A stretch of 64,000 bases of DNA from Gluconacetobacter liquefaciens (GCF_003350405.1 NZ_QQAW01000001.1:667162-731161); one strand, 5' to 3'; positions 42,999-52,462 are shown, numbered from the stretch's first letter. Numbers and translations are program-made. Notes: generated by a model not told the origin, from the letters alone.

Positions 42999-44300
42999 AT
43001 GATCAGCAGGCGAAACCGGGCCGTGATTGGCTCCATTGCGGGCAATGCGCTCGAATGGTACGATTTCATGGTCTTTTCCTATCTCGTGCCGGTCATCAGT
43101 GCCGTTTTCTTCGGCGGCGCGGGGCAGCGGGCCGTGCTTTTCACGACGATCCTGTTCGGCATGGGCTTTCTGACCCGGCCGCTGGGCGGGGTGGTGCTTG
43201 GCCTGTTCGCCGACCGGCACGGCACCGGTAGCGCGATGGTGCTGGGCATGAGCGTCATGGCGGTTTCGATGCTGCTGATCGCCTGCGCGCCGGGGTGGCA
43301 TACGGCTGGGCTGGTGGGGGCTGGAATCGTCGTTGTTGCCCGCCTGTTACAGGGATTTTCGGCAGGGGCCGAATTTGCGACCTCGACGTCGTTCCTGATC
43401 GAGGAGGCGCCGCCCGGCCGGCGGGGCTTTTACGGATCGTGGCAGATGGTCGGGCAGGCCGCGGCCCAGATCCTGGGCAGCGGGGTCGGGTTCATGCTGG
43501 CCACGGCGCTCAGCCCGGAGATGCTGGTTGCATGGGGGTGGCGGCTGCCTTTCGCGTTCGGGCTGGTCATCCTGCCGGCGATTCTGGTCCTGCGCCGGAA
43601 CGGGCAGGACACCGAGCCGCGCCCGGCCCGGGACACGTTACAGGGCAGTGCGGCGCGCTTTCTGCGCGACCTGCGACGGCAGAAGGGGCGGGCGCTGTCG
43701 GTGGCCGGGCTGGTCGGCGGCACGTCGGCGACCCTATACATCCTGTATGGCTACAACATCACATTTGCCACGCGAACATTGCATCTGCCGATCCGGATGG
43801 TCTTTTTCATTACCATGGCTGCCGCGGTCGTGATGGTGCCCTTTATTCTACTGGCCGGATGCCTGGGCGATCGGTTCGGGGGGCGGCGGGTGCTGTTCGT
43901 ATCCCTGATCGGGTTGCTTATTGCCATTATCCCGCTCTCCGCGTTCCTGGTCGCCGGGCCATCGGTGGGACGGCTGCTGATCATGCAGGTCGGGCTGGCG
44001 GTGTTTTCGGGCCTGTTCCTGGGGGCGTACAGCACGGTTGTGACCGAAGTATTCGAGCCGGGATCACGGACCACGGTGCTGGCGACGGTGCATAACATGA
44101 CGGTCATGCTGGTGGGTGGCACGTCGCAGACGATCGTGACCTGGCTGCTCGCTGTGACCGGATCCGCGATGGCCAGCGGGCTGTATGTCGCGATGGCGGT
44201 TCTGGGGGCGGCGCTGGGGGCCGGCTGGTTGGCGGTGGAACGCAGGCCCGCGCGACGCATGGCCCTGTCCGGTGCGGAGCCGGTACCGGTGCATGTCTGA
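42999..44300 (+). CDS. MFS transporter, metabolite:H+ symporter (MHS) type
   Basis: A 433-residue, 12-TM transporter. The MHS hallmark GNALEWYDFMVFSYL is in TM1, LTRPLGGVVLGLFADRHG covers TM2-3 and EEAPPGRRGFYGSW follows TM5. The group (ProP, citrate, alpha-ketoglutarate, shikimate carriers) imports organic acids, betaine or proline with protons. The start at 42999 follows GGGTGAAGG. It overlaps the next gene by 8 bases. It probably supplies the inner-membrane step for the compound handled by the upstream oxidases, or for a product. Confidence 0.9.
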   Translation: MISRRNRAVIGSIAGNALEWYDFMVFSYLVPVISAVFFGGAGQRAVLFTTILFGMGFLTRPLGGVVLGLFADRHGTGSAMVLGMSVMAVSMLLIACAPGWHTAGLVGAGIVVVARLLQGFSAGAEFATSTSFLIEEAPPGRRGFYGSWQMVGQAAAQILGSGVGFMLATALSPEMLVAWGWRLPFAFGLVILPAILVLRRNGQDTEPRPARDTLQGSAARFLRDLRRQKGRALSVAGLVGGTSATLYILYGYNITFATRTLHLPIRMVFFITMAAAVVMVPFILLAGCLGDRFGGRRVLFVSLIGLLIAIIPLSAFLVAGPSVGRLLIMQVGLAVFSGLFLGAYSTVVTEVFEPGSRTTVLATVHNMTVMLVGGTSQTIVTWLLAVTGSAMASGLYVAMAVLGAALGAGWLAVERRPARRMALSGAEPVPVHV

Positions 44301-45424
44301 CGCGATGCGGGGCGCGGAGGCGATGCGCCGGCTATTGCTTCGATGGGTGCTCCTGCTGGGAGGGTCGATGGCTCTGGCCGAGTTGTTGCGCCGGATCGGT
44401 CTTCCCGCTTCGGCGATGCTCGGCCCCATGATCTGCGGCATCGTCGCCGGGGTGACCGGGCAGGGGTTGCGGCTGCCCGGTCCGGTCTTTCCGCTGGCCC
44501 TTGGGGTGGTGGGGTGCCTGATTGCCACGAGCCTGCCGCTGTCCGTCCTGGCCAGTATCCTCGACAAGGGGCCGGTCTTTTTCGCCGGGGTCGTGTCCAT
44601 CGTGCTGGTGAGTGCCGCCGCCGGTTTCGTGCTGGCGCGGACCGGGGTGCTTCCGGGAACGACGGCGCTATGGGGATCGTCGCCGGGGGCGGCGACGCCG
44701 ATGACGATCATGTCCGCCAGCTATGGCGCGGATATGCGGCTTGTCGCCTTCATGCAATATCTGCGTGTGATCTTCGTATCGGGAAGTGCCGCAGCCGTTA
44801 CAAGGTTTTTCGCGGTGGCCTCGGCCGGGCAAGACGCGCTGGTGCGATCGGTGCCGCGAGCGGAAGGGGGGGGCGGGGGCGATCGGCGGCACGCTACTGA
44901 CCATCGTGGTGTCGACGGTCCTTGCCCAGAAATTCCGGATTCCCGCTGGAGTGCTGATGGTGCCGCTTGTCGTGGGCGCGACGTTGCAGGATACGGGGCT
45001 GCTGACTATCGCCCTGCCCGAATGGGTGCGCGTGCCGGCCTATACCGCGCTGGGATGGGGAATTGGCCTGCGTTTCACGCCCCAGATCGTGCGGCATGCG
45101 TTGCGTGCCTCGCCCTGGGTTATCCTGTCCACCCTGCTGGTCATCGGCGCGTCGGGCGTGGTGGCGTGGCTGCTCGTATTGTGCGGCGAAACGGACCCGC
45201 TTTCTGCCTGGCTGTCGTGTAGTCCGGGGGGAGAGGATACGATCGCCATCATCGCCTCCACGACGCCAGGGGTGGATATGTCGTTCGTGATGGCGATGCA
45301 GACGGTGCGTTTCGTGCTGGTTCTGTTCACCGGGCCAGGGCTTGCGCGGTGGCTTAGCCGCTGGATTCCATCTGCTGACGATCCCAGCATCCACCCGTCT
45401 CTTTCGAAAGCCGATGCTTCATGA
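44293..45424 (+). pseudogene. AbrB family membrane protein, frameshifted at a G8 run
   Basis: Two frames together make a roughly 375-residue membrane protein of the AbrB/ammonia monooxygenase-like family, which has two repeated five-helix halves. The first frame gives LLLGGSMALAELLRRIGLPA, GPMICGIVAG and WGSSPGAATPMTIMSA. The second gives GTLLTIVVSTVLAQKFRIPA, SCSPGGEDTIAIIAS and the final helix. The frame changes at 44866-44873, a run of eight G; seven would restore the frame. The change could be inactivating, a phase-variable switch or a sequencing error. Its start overlaps the MHS gene end, and its 3' end overlaps the convergent ligase gene by 71 bases. Confidence 0.8.
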
Positions 45425-46883
45425 TCCGCTGGCTGGGGGTTCGTTCAAAATCCTCGACGAAGGCGATGTAGCGGGGGCGCTGGAAGCGGGGCAGGCGGGT
45501 CTGAAGCCAGGCTGCCAGTGCCGCCGGATCGAGGGTCTGGTTTTCGCGGACCTGCACGAAGATCTTGATATCCTGCTCGCCGATCTCGGCTGCCACGCCG
45601 ACCAGGGCGCACTCTTTGACCAGCGGATGGCCGTTGACCACATGTTCGACTTCCCAGGCCGAGACGTTCTCGCCCCGGACGCGGACATTGTCGCTCAGGC
45701 GTCCATGAAACCACAGGAATCCATCCTGATCGAGCGAACCGAGATCGCCGGTATGGAGCATGCCGTCGCGCAGGGCCTTTGCCGTGGCTTCGGGATTGCG
45801 GAAATACCCGGGAGTCAGGGCGCCTGCGTCGGTGCTGGCGGCGACGATCTCGCCGCGTTCGCCGCAGGGCACGGGGCGGCCCCTCGCGTCGCGGATGGAG
45901 ACGGACATCCACGGCAGAGGGCGCCCGACAGAGCCCGTCACGCCGTCCGCATTGCAGGTCACGAACGAGGAGGTCTCGGTCATGCCGTAGCATTCGCGGA
46001 TGCGCAGGTTGAAACGGTCCTGGACCGCGGCCCAGATATTGGGCGGACAGCCGCCGCCCCAGGCGATCCGGACGCGATGGGCGTGCTCGGCGGGTCCGGG
46101 GGGCTGGCGCAGGAGAAGCTGGAGAATGCCGCCCAGGTAATGGATATGCGTGGCGCCCGCCGCCGCCACCTGCGCCCAGAAGCGGCTGGCGCTGAAACGG
46201 GCCACCAGATGAAGCGAGACCCGCGCGAGCGACGGCAGGACCAGGAGTTGCGATCCGCCGATATGGTAGAACGGTTCCCAGACGAAGAGCACGTCGTCGT
46301 CATGGACGTCCGCCACGCGGGCCGCTCCTTCGCCTGCGACGCGGAACATGTGGTGGGTGACCTGCACCCCTTTGGGTAAGCCGGTCGTGCCGGAGGTGTA
46401 GCTGAGCGCGAACAGGGCGTGGCCGGGCGGTGGGGCAGGCAGTAAGGCGGGGGCGCCGGTAGCGAACAAGGCCTCCCAGGAGGCATCGCCGCGCGCGATC
46501 ATCAGTACGGGCAGGGAGGCCCCGCAGTCCGCCAGGGCAGTCAGGCAGTCGGTTTCGGCCAGGATGGCCGAGGGGGCGCTGTGCGTGAGGATATGGGCCA
46601 GGCCTGTCCCCAGGAACTGGACGTTGACTGGTACCCAGACCAGGCCGGCCCGTGCCAGGGCGAAGATCAGTGCGATCGTGTCGGGATCGTTGCGCAGCAT
46701 CAGGGCAACGCGGTCGCCCGGCTGTAGCCCGGCATCAAGGAGGCGTCGGGCGATCTGGCCGGAGCGGGTAGCGAGGTCCGCGAAGGTCAGGGTATCGCCT
46801 TGCTCCATGCGGGCGAAGATCCGGTCCGGCTCGCGCGCAGCCGTTTCCATGAAGCGCGGGATGAAGCCTTCATCGGGGTTCAT
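45354..46883 (-). CDS. Acyl-CoA/AMP-forming ligase (CaiC-like)
   Basis: A 509-residue adenylate-forming ligase. Motifs present: P-loop SYTSGTTGLPKGV near residue 170, YGMTETSSF near 310, LHTGDLGSLDQDGFLWF and GRLSDNVRVRGENVSAWEVE near 400-420, and the catalytic lysine region TPSQRIMKHRL near the end. It resembles crotonobetaine/carnitine-CoA and medium-chain acid ligases and would join CoA to a carboxylic acid using ATP. It overlaps the enoyl-CoA hydratase gene by 14 bases, the last gene of a long operon. The acid is probably the deaminated product of the upstream enzymes. Confidence 0.9.
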   Translation of the reverse strand: MNPDEGFIPRFMETAAREPDRIFARMEQGDTLTFADLATRSGQIARRLLDAGLQPGDRVALMLRNDPDTIALIFALARAGLVWVPVNVQFLGTGLAHILTHSAPSAILAETDCLTALADCGASLPVLMIARGDASWEALFATGAPALLPAPPPGHALFALSYTSGTTGLPKGVQVTHHMFRVAGEGAARVADVHDDDVLFVWEPFYHIGGSQLLVLPSLARVSLHLVARFSASRFWAQVAAAGATHIHYLGGILQLLLRQPPGPAEHAHRVRIAWGGGCPPNIWAAVQDRFNLRIRECYGMTETSSFVTCNADGVTGSVGRPLPWMSVSIRDARGRPVPCGERGEIVAASTDAGALTPGYFRNPEATAKALRDGMLHTGDLGSLDQDGFLWFHGRLSDNVRVRGENVSAWEVEHVVNGHPLVKECALVGVAAEIGEQDIKIFVQVRENQTLDPAALAAWLQTRLPRFQRPRYIAFVEDFERTPSQRIMKHRLSKETGGCWDRQQMESSG

Positions 46884-47655
46884 GGTCGGGGCCTGTCTTG
46901 CGGCGGGAGAGAAACTGGCCGGCCATTTCTTCCGGCTCGCCGCTTTCGTAGGAGGCGCGGTGGATGCGTTTTCCGGCGGCGATTACCTCGCGGAATCCCG
47001 TTTCGGTGGCTTCGCGTAGGCGGCGCTTGTTGGCCGCCATCGCGCCGCGCGGCAGGGCAGCCAGTTCCGTCGCCAGGGCGAGGGCTTCCGGCAGGACCGC
47101 ATCCTGCGGCACAAGGCGGCTGACCAGTCCCATGGCCTGGGCTTCGGCAGCGGGTACCATGCGGCCGGTCAGCATCAGGTCGATAGTGTGGGCTCGCCCG
47201 ATGATGGGCTCCATGATCCAGGGGCCGGTGACGCTGGCGATCCCGGCCTTGATCTCCGGCTGGCCCATCGTGACGCCGGGATGGGCGATGCGCAGATCGC
47301 ACAACAGCGCCACCTGAAAGGCCGAGCCCGCCGCCAGACCGTTCAACGCCGCGATCAGCGGCTTTGTCATGGCCCGTAGCGCGTCGTACAGTCGGAACCA
47401 TTCCTCCAGCCATGCCTCGACCCTGGCGGGTGAGAAATCCTTCGATTCCGCGAGGTCCTGTCCGGCACCGAAGGCGCGGGTGCCGGCACCGGTCAGGACG
47501 ACCGCGCCGATGGCCGGGTCCGCCTCGGCCTCGGTCAGCGCGGCGACCAGGGCGTCGCGCATCGGGCTGTGCCACGCATTGAGGATGCGGGGGCGGTTGA
47601 GGGTGATGACCGCGATATCGCCCTCATGGCGGGTCAGGATGAATAGGTCTTCCAT
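46870..47655 (-). CDS. Enoyl-CoA hydratase/isomerase family protein
   Basis: A 261-residue crotonase-fold protein. It has ITLNRPRILNAWHSPM at the N-terminus and the oxyanion loops GAGTRAFGAGQDL and LNGLAAGSAFQVALLCDLRIA. GQPEIKAGI carries one catalytic glutamate; the other position of the classic hydratase pair is not an obvious glutamate, so isomerase, hydrolase or decarboxylase activity is possible. It overlaps the ligase gene and would act on the CoA ester that ligase makes. It lies 42 bases after the RidA gene. Confidence 0.9.
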   Translation of the reverse strand: MEDLFILTRHEGDIAVITLNRPRILNAWHSPMRDALVAALTEAEADPAIGAVVLTGAGTRAFGAGQDLAESKDFSPARVEAWLEEWFRLYDALRAMTKPLIAALNGLAAGSAFQVALLCDLRIAHPGVTMGQPEIKAGIASVTGPWIMEPIIGRAHTIDLMLTGRMVPAAEAQAMGLVSRLVPQDAVLPEALALATELAALPRGAMAANKRRLREATETGFREVIAAGKRIHRASYESGEPEEMAGQFLSRRKTGPDHEPR

Positions 47656-47697
47656 CGGCCTCTTCCTGGTTGGGGCGGGTGGCGCGCAGTGTGTGCG

Positions 47698-48051
47698 TCA
47701 GCGGGTCAGCGCGGTAGCGATGATCTCGACGCGGATATCGGGCAGCGCCAGCTTGACTTCGCCGCAACAGCGGGCGGGGGCGCGGCCGGGTACGATCCAG
47801 GCGTCATAGACCTCGTTCATGGCCTTGAAATCCTCCATCGAGGACAGCCAGATCGTGACGCTCAGCAGGCGGTCCTTGCCGCTGCCTGCCTCGGCCAGGA
47901 TCTGTTCGATCGCGGCCAGGATCTGGCGGGTCTGGCCGGCGGCGTCCTGGCTGCGGTCGGCAGCCGTGTGCCCGGCCACGTGGACCATGCCGTTTGCCAC
48001 CACGGCGCGCGAGCGGCGGTGATTGGTATCGATATAGAGAATGTCGCTCAA
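47698..48051 (-). CDS. RidA family enamine/imine deaminase
   Basis: A 117-residue RidA/YjgF protein. It has GMVHVAGHTAAD, GQTRQILAAIEQILAEAGS and the closing PGRAPARCCGEVKLALPDIR with VEIIATA. The arginine in GRAPAR and the glutamate in VEII match residues used to bind and hydrolyse enamines. The start is TTG at 48051, supported by AAGGAA upstream and a TTGA overlap with the LysR stop. It should clear reactive imines released by the DadA-like dehydrogenase of the operon, a good fit. Confidence 0.88.
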   Translation of the reverse strand: MSDILYIDTNHRRSRAVVANGMVHVAGHTAADRSQDAAGQTRQILAAIEQILAEAGSGKDRLLSVTIWLSSMEDFKAMNEVYDAWIVPGRAPARCCGEVKLALPDIRVEIIATALTR

Positions 48052-49010
48052 TTTCGTGTTCCTTCGTATCCGTTGAAATGCAGTGTGCCCGGCGCCAGAG
48101 TGCCCAGGCCGCCATAGGCGGCGCTCTCCGCGCAGATCCAGCGGATGAAGGCGGAGATGGCCGGGTCGTGCGCCTTCTCTACCGGCGTGACGACGTAGTA
48201 GGCGCCGCGCGAGCGGATCGTTTCCTGCGAGACGACGCAGAGCGTGCCTTCTGCGAGTTCGCGCTCCACGAAGATGGTGGGCGCGAGGGCTACGCCGATT
48301 CCGGCCATCGCGGCCTCGATCGTCGCGTTGAACTGGTCGAAGACGTGCCCTTTGAAGGAGGCAGCGCCGGTGACGTTGACCTGCGCGAACCAGAAATCCC
48401 ACAGGGCTGGGCGCGTGGTGAGCTGGATGAGGCTGGCGCGGGCCAGGTCCTCCGACGTCCGGATATCCGCCGCGTCGCGGTAGGCGGGGCTGCAGACCGG
48501 CACGATCGTTTCGTCGAAGAGGTGGTGGAGCTGGCCGTCCGGCCAGACGGGCGCGCCGTAATGCACGGCGATGTCGCAGTCGGACCCGTCGAAGCTGAAG
48601 GGTTCGAACACTGTGGTGATGTTGACCTTGAGCTGCGGACACTGCGCCATCAGACGCGGCAGGCGGGGGATCAGCCATCGGGAGGAAAAGGTGGAGAACA
48701 TATGCAGGCTGAGCGTGTTCTCGCCGTCGCCCGAGGACAGCACGCGGTAGGTGGTGCCGGCGATCTGTTCGAGGATCGAGATTACGGACGGCAGAATCAA
48801 CTTGGCCTGGCGCGTCATGATCAGGCGCTTGCGGCGTCTGTCGAACAGCGAAACGCCCAGCGTCATCTCCATGTTGCGGATCTGCTTGCTGATCGCGCCC
48901 TGAGTCAGGCTCAGTTCCTCGGCGGCGGCGCTGAAATTCTGATGCCTGGCCGCTGCCTCGAACGCGACGAGTTCGGGCACCGACGGCATCAGGCGGCGGG
49001 GAAGGAGCAT
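48048..49010 (-). CDS. LysR family regulator (GcvA-like)
   Basis: A 320-residue LysR protein. The N-terminal winged HTH is AFEAAARHQNFSAAAEELSL, then TQGAISKQIRNMEMTLGVSLF. A substrate-binding domain follows (FSTFSSRWLIPRLPRLM, DCDIAVHYG, AGIGVALAPTIFVE) of the GcvA/AmpR type. ATG 49010 follows AAGGAGG. It overlaps the MFS gene by 22 bases upstream and the RidA gene by 4 bases downstream. It is thus embedded in the operon rather than divergent, unusual for LysR and suggesting feed-forward control of the whole run. Confidence 0.9.
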   Translation of the reverse strand: MLLPRRLMPSVPELVAFEAAARHQNFSAAAEELSLTQGAISKQIRNMEMTLGVSLFDRRRKRLIMTRQAKLILPSVISILEQIAGTTYRVLSSGDGENTLSLHMFSTFSSRWLIPRLPRLMAQCPQLKVNITTVFEPFSFDGSDCDIAVHYGAPVWPDGQLHHLFDETIVPVCSPAYRDAADIRTSEDLARASLIQLTTRPALWDFWFAQVNVTGAASFKGHVFDQFNATIEAAMAGIGVALAPTIFVERELAEGTLCVVSQETIRSRGAYYVVTPVEKAHDPAISAFIRWICAESAAYGGLGTLAPGTLHFNGYEGTRN

Positions 49011-50386
49011 GTCGGCCTCCTTGTGATCTTGCGGCTCAGACTCAGCAGGGCTGCCGCCCAGGCGACGGCAACGGCGTAATCGAGGCAGAGGAGCGTTGGC
49101 CTGTCCGCCACCCGCGCCATGATCATGGCGACCAGGGTAGCGCCGCAGGTCTGGCCCATGATCCGTGAAAGTGCGATCATACCACTGGCGCTGGCGCTGC
49201 GGTCGTGGGGGGCGGCGAGGACGATCGCGCGGTTGTTCGGCGACACGAACATGGCGAAGCCCACTCCCGCCAGGGCGAAACGCCACATGATGTCGAAATC
49301 GCCGGCATCCAGGGGCGTCATCCGGACCATTAGAAAACCGAAACCGTTGATGGCCAGCCCGATCGACGACAGCGTTCCTGCCGGGACCCGGTCGGAGAGC
49401 CAGCCGACGAGCGGACCCATTGCGACCATGGAGGCGGGCCATGCGGTGATCAGCAGTCCGGTCGTGACCGGTGAGCGACCGAACAGGCCGGTCAGGGAAA
49501 ACGGGATCGAGATCATGAAGAAGTTCGCCGCCGTATAGCCCAGGAAGCAGGTCGCGGCCCCGATGGAAAAGGCGGGGCGGGCCAGCAGGTCCACCGGCAT
49601 CAGCGGGGTGGCGTGGTCTTTCTGGCGGGCCAGCAGCAACCCTCCTGCCGTTGCTCCCAGCAGGACGAGCAGGGCACCGCCCGATGCCCATTCGTTGCGG
49701 GCGAGAAAGTCGCTACCGGTGAGAATGAGGCAGAACGCCGCCATGTTCAGGAGGATCGACAGTGGGTCGATCAGCCGCTGGACCGGCGGAGTGGCGGGAA
49801 GGCGGGCCTTGCACAGGGCGAACACGAGCGCACCGGCCGGCAGATTGAACAGGAACAGCCAGCGCCACGATCCGGTGCAGTAGAGGATTGCCGCTGCGAC
49901 GGAAGGGCCGAGTGCGACGCTGAGCGCCGTTGTGAGTGAATTGAGCGCGAGGCAGTGGCCGAGGCGGGCTGGGGGGCAGACCATCCGGATCAGCGCGGTA
50001 TTGACCGCCATGATCGCGGCGCCCCCCGCGCCCTGTACGCCGCGAGCGAAGGCGAGGGTGACGATGTGGTGCGACAGGGCGCATAGCAGGGAGCCTCCCA
50101 TCAGCACCGTCAGCCCGCCCAGGCAGACTTTTTTGGCGCCGATCCGCTCCGCGACTGCCGCGAGCGGCAGCAGCAGCATGCAATTGACGAGTTGGTAGGC
50201 GTTGACGACCCAGATGGAGACCGACGCGGAGGCGTGCAGGTCGGCCCCGATGGTCGGGAGGGCGATATTGGCAACCGCGTAATCGAGCACGGCCAGCAGG
50301 ATCGCCAGCAGGATCGCCAGAAGCGCCCCCCGATCTATGGCGAGGGGGCTGTCATGGTCCGGGGCTGCCGTCGCGATCACGTGCAT
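48989..50386 (-). CDS. MFS transporter, DHA family (drug/metabolite exporter)
   Basis: A 465-residue transporter with about 14 hydrophobic segments. DHA2-like traits are LDYAVANIALPTIGADLHAS in TM1, VVNAYQLVNCMLLLPLAAVAERIGAKK around TM2-3 and RGVQGAGGAAIMAVNTALI in TM4. The pattern is that of EmrB/QacA exporters. The start at 50386 lies 7 bases after the DadA-like stop; an ATG at 50428 would overlap that gene and add unlikely residues. It overlaps the LysR gene. Within an amino acid operon it may export excess or toxic intermediates. Confidence 0.85.
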   Translation of the reverse strand: MHVIATAAPDHDSPLAIDRGALLAILLAILLAVLDYAVANIALPTIGADLHASASVSIWVVNAYQLVNCMLLLPLAAVAERIGAKKVCLGGLTVLMGGSLLCALSHHIVTLAFARGVQGAGGAAIMAVNTALIRMVCPPARLGHCLALNSLTTALSVALGPSVAAAILYCTGSWRWLFLFNLPAGALVFALCKARLPATPPVQRLIDPLSILLNMAAFCLILTGSDFLARNEWASGGALLVLLGATAGGLLLARQKDHATPLMPVDLLARPAFSIGAATCFLGYTAANFFMISIPFSLTGLFGRSPVTTGLLITAWPASMVAMGPLVGWLSDRVPAGTLSSIGLAINGFGFLMVRMTPLDAGDFDIMWRFALAGVGFAMFVSPNNRAIVLAAPHDRSASASGMIALSRIMGQTCGATLVAMIMARVADRPTLLCLDYAVAVAWAAALLSLSRKITRRPTCSFPAA

Positions 50387-50393
50387 GGGTCGG

Positions 50394-51689
50394 TCAAAGA
50401 CGAAAACGGAGAAACCGGGCGGGGTCATAGCAGGCAGCTTCGGGGACGGGGACGCCGGTGACCATCCGCCCGATCAATTCTGCGGTCCAGGGGGCGCTGA
50501 CCAGCCCCAGGTGGCCGTGGCCAGTGGCATAGAACACGCCGCGTACCCTGGGGGACGGTCCGATCACGGGCAGGCAGTCCGGCGTGGAGGGGCGGTTGCC
50601 CATCCAGTGCCTGACGGTGCGGAAGCCCCCGATCTTCATGAGCGGCATGCCCTCGCGCAGGCAGTCGAGAAGAATGCGGGCCCGGCGCCAGTCAGGCGGG
50701 GCTCCGTCGGGAGCGAATTCGACCTGTCCGGCGGCGCGCAGGCCGCCCTTCATAGGCGTAATGCCGAATTTGAGGTCGGACATCATGACTGGAATGGCGG
50801 GTTCGTCGGCCACGTCTGGAAGCTGGACGTGATAGCCGCGCTCGCTGACCAGCGGGATGGTATCGCCGAGCATCGCGCCCAGCGACCGGGAGCCCATGCC
50901 GGCGGCGACGACGACACCGTCGCAATCCACGATGTCGCCGGGCGTCCGGATGGCGCGTACCTGCCCGGTCTCGACCACGAAGCCGTCGACATGACCAGTG
51001 GCGAAGCGGACGCCCTGTTCACGTGCCAGGGTGGCCAGGGCCGCGACATAGCCGCCCGGATCGGCGCAATGGGCGCCGTCGGGCAGCAGGGCGCCGAAGG
51101 CGTATTGCGGGCCGAGGCCGGGACAGGCGGCCTCGAGCGCTGCACGGTCGAGTGTCTGCCAGCGCACGCCGTTCTCGCGCCGGAGCTGCCAGCCGAAGGC
51201 ATCGGCTTCGTACGCCGCCTCATCGGGGTAGACGATCACTAGGCCCTTGCGCTGGATCAGATCGGGCACGCCGGCTTCCGCCGCCAGCGTGGCGTGGCGG
51301 TCCGGCGCGTCCGCCAGGAACGGCCGCAGGGCGGAGGCGATGGCGCGGGCACGGGCGGGCGTGGCGCCGCAGGCGACGAAGCGCAGCAGCCATAGCCAAA
51401 TATGCGGCAGGGATGAGGGGCGCAGGCGCAACGGGCCCCGGGCATCCAGCAGGTAGCCCGGGACCTTCTTCCACATGCCGGGCATGGAGATCGGCACCAC
51501 GGAACCCGGGCTCAACCATCCGGCATTGCCGTAGCTGGTGGCGTTTTCCGACCCCGGCGCGTCGGTGGACAGGAGGGTGACGTCATGGCCCTGGCGGCGC
51601 AGGTGCAGTGCCGTCGTCACGCCCACTGCGCCTGCTCCGATGACGACCTGCCGCGAGCCGTGCGCGACGGAGGTGGACGTGTCTGGCAT
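50394..51689 (-). CDS. D-amino acid dehydrogenase-like flavoprotein (DadA-like)
   Basis: A 431-residue DAO-family protein. It has the FAD motif VVIGAGAVGVTTALHLRRQG, ENATSYGNAGWLSPGS, the DadA-type VSERGYHVQLPD, and the C-terminal MGNRPSTPDCLPVIGPSP and YATGHGHLGLVSAPWTAEL. It should oxidise D-amino acids to 2-oxo acids, passing electrons to the respiratory chain. The start ATG at 51689 shares bases with the ABC ATPase stop (TGATG). In the operon it receives the amino acid brought in by the ABC transporter; RidA then clears the imine. Confidence 0.9.
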   Translation of the reverse strand: MPDTSTSVAHGSRQVVIGAGAVGVTTALHLRRQGHDVTLLSTDAPGSENATSYGNAGWLSPGSVVPISMPGMWKKVPGYLLDARGPLRLRPSSLPHIWLWLLRFVACGATPARARAIASALRPFLADAPDRHATLAAEAGVPDLIQRKGLVIVYPDEAAYEADAFGWQLRRENGVRWQTLDRAALEAACPGLGPQYAFGALLPDGAHCADPGGYVAALATLAREQGVRFATGHVDGFVVETGQVRAIRTPGDIVDCDGVVVAAGMGSRSLGAMLGDTIPLVSERGYHVQLPDVADEPAIPVMMSDLKFGITPMKGGLRAAGQVEFAPDGAPPDWRRARILLDCLREGMPLMKIGGFRTVRHWMGNRPSTPDCLPVIGPSPRVRGVFYATGHGHLGLVSAPWTAELIGRMVTGVPVPEAACYDPARFLRFRL

Positions 51690-52462
51690 CACGCTTTTCC
51701 CATATGGAAATGTTTGAGAAATTCCCGTGTTCGTTCCTCACGCGGGTCTTCGATGACTTGCCGCGCAGGACCTGATTCCACGATAGAGCCATCGGCCATG
51801 AAGACGACGGTGTCGGCCACGTCGCGCGCGTAGGACATTTCGTGCGTGACCACGATCTGGGTCATGCCGGCCTGGGCGAGGTCGCGCATCACGCTCAGGA
51901 TTTCCGCCACGCGTTGCGGGTCGAGCGCGGAGGTCGCTTCGTCGAACAGCATGACCTTTGGTTCCATTGCCAGCGAGCGGGCGATGGCCACCCGCTGCTT
52001 CTGGCCACCGGACAGGCGCTCGGGCATCGCGTCGGAGAAGCTGTCCATCCCCATGCGTTCCAGCAGGGGGCGGGCGATCCGTTCGGCTTCGTCGCGCGAT
52101 TGGCCACGAACGAATCGGGGACCGGACATCACGTTTTCCAGAACTGTCATGTGCGGAAACAGGTTGAAGGACTGGAAGACCATTCCGGCTTCGGCACGGA
52201 AGGCAGCCATGGCTTTCGCGCGGTGGCGGGAGGCGGTGGCGCCAAAGCGCATCGTGCTGCCGTCGATCGTGATCGAGCCGGAATCGGGAGTTTCCAGAAG
52301 ATTGACACAGCGGAGCAGGGTGGATTTTCCCGATCCGCTGGGGCCGATCAGGGCGAGGACCTTCCCTTTGGGCACGCCCAGCGAGATGTCTCTGAGGACG
52401 TCGCGCCGGCCGAAACGCTTGGAGACGTTCACGATGTCGATCATCAGAGGTTCCCTAGCCAT
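51689..52462 (-). CDS. Amino acid ABC transporter ATP-binding protein
   Basis: A 257-residue ABC ATPase of the polar amino acid (GlnQ/HisP) group. Walker A GPSGSGKST is near residue 40, the Q-loop is in MVFQSFNLFPHMTVLENV, the signature is LSGGQKQRVAIARSL, Walker B is VMLFDEATSALDP and the H-loop is VVTHEM. The start at 52462 overlaps the permease stop by 8 bases; an in-frame ATG at 52444 is also possible and has a better AGGGAA site. It forms the importer with the next two upstream genes. Confidence 0.95.
   Translation of the reverse strand: MAREPLMIDIVNVSKRFGRRDVLRDISLGVPKGKVLALIGPSGSGKSTLLRCVNLLETPDSGSITIDGSTMRFGATASRHRAKAMAAFRAEAGMVFQSFNLFPHMTVLENVMSGPRFVRGQSRDEAERIARPLLERMGMDSFSDAMPERLSGGQKQRVAIARSLAMEPKVMLFDEATSALDPQRVAEILSVMRDLAQAGMTQIVVTHEMSYARDVADTVVFMADGSIVESGPARQVIEDPREERTREFLKHFHMGKA

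Noticed and set aside
48052..48678. Longer start for the RidA protein
   Set aside because: The extension overlaps LysR in another frame and has no fold; TTG at 48051 has a ribosome site and gives the normal RidA length.
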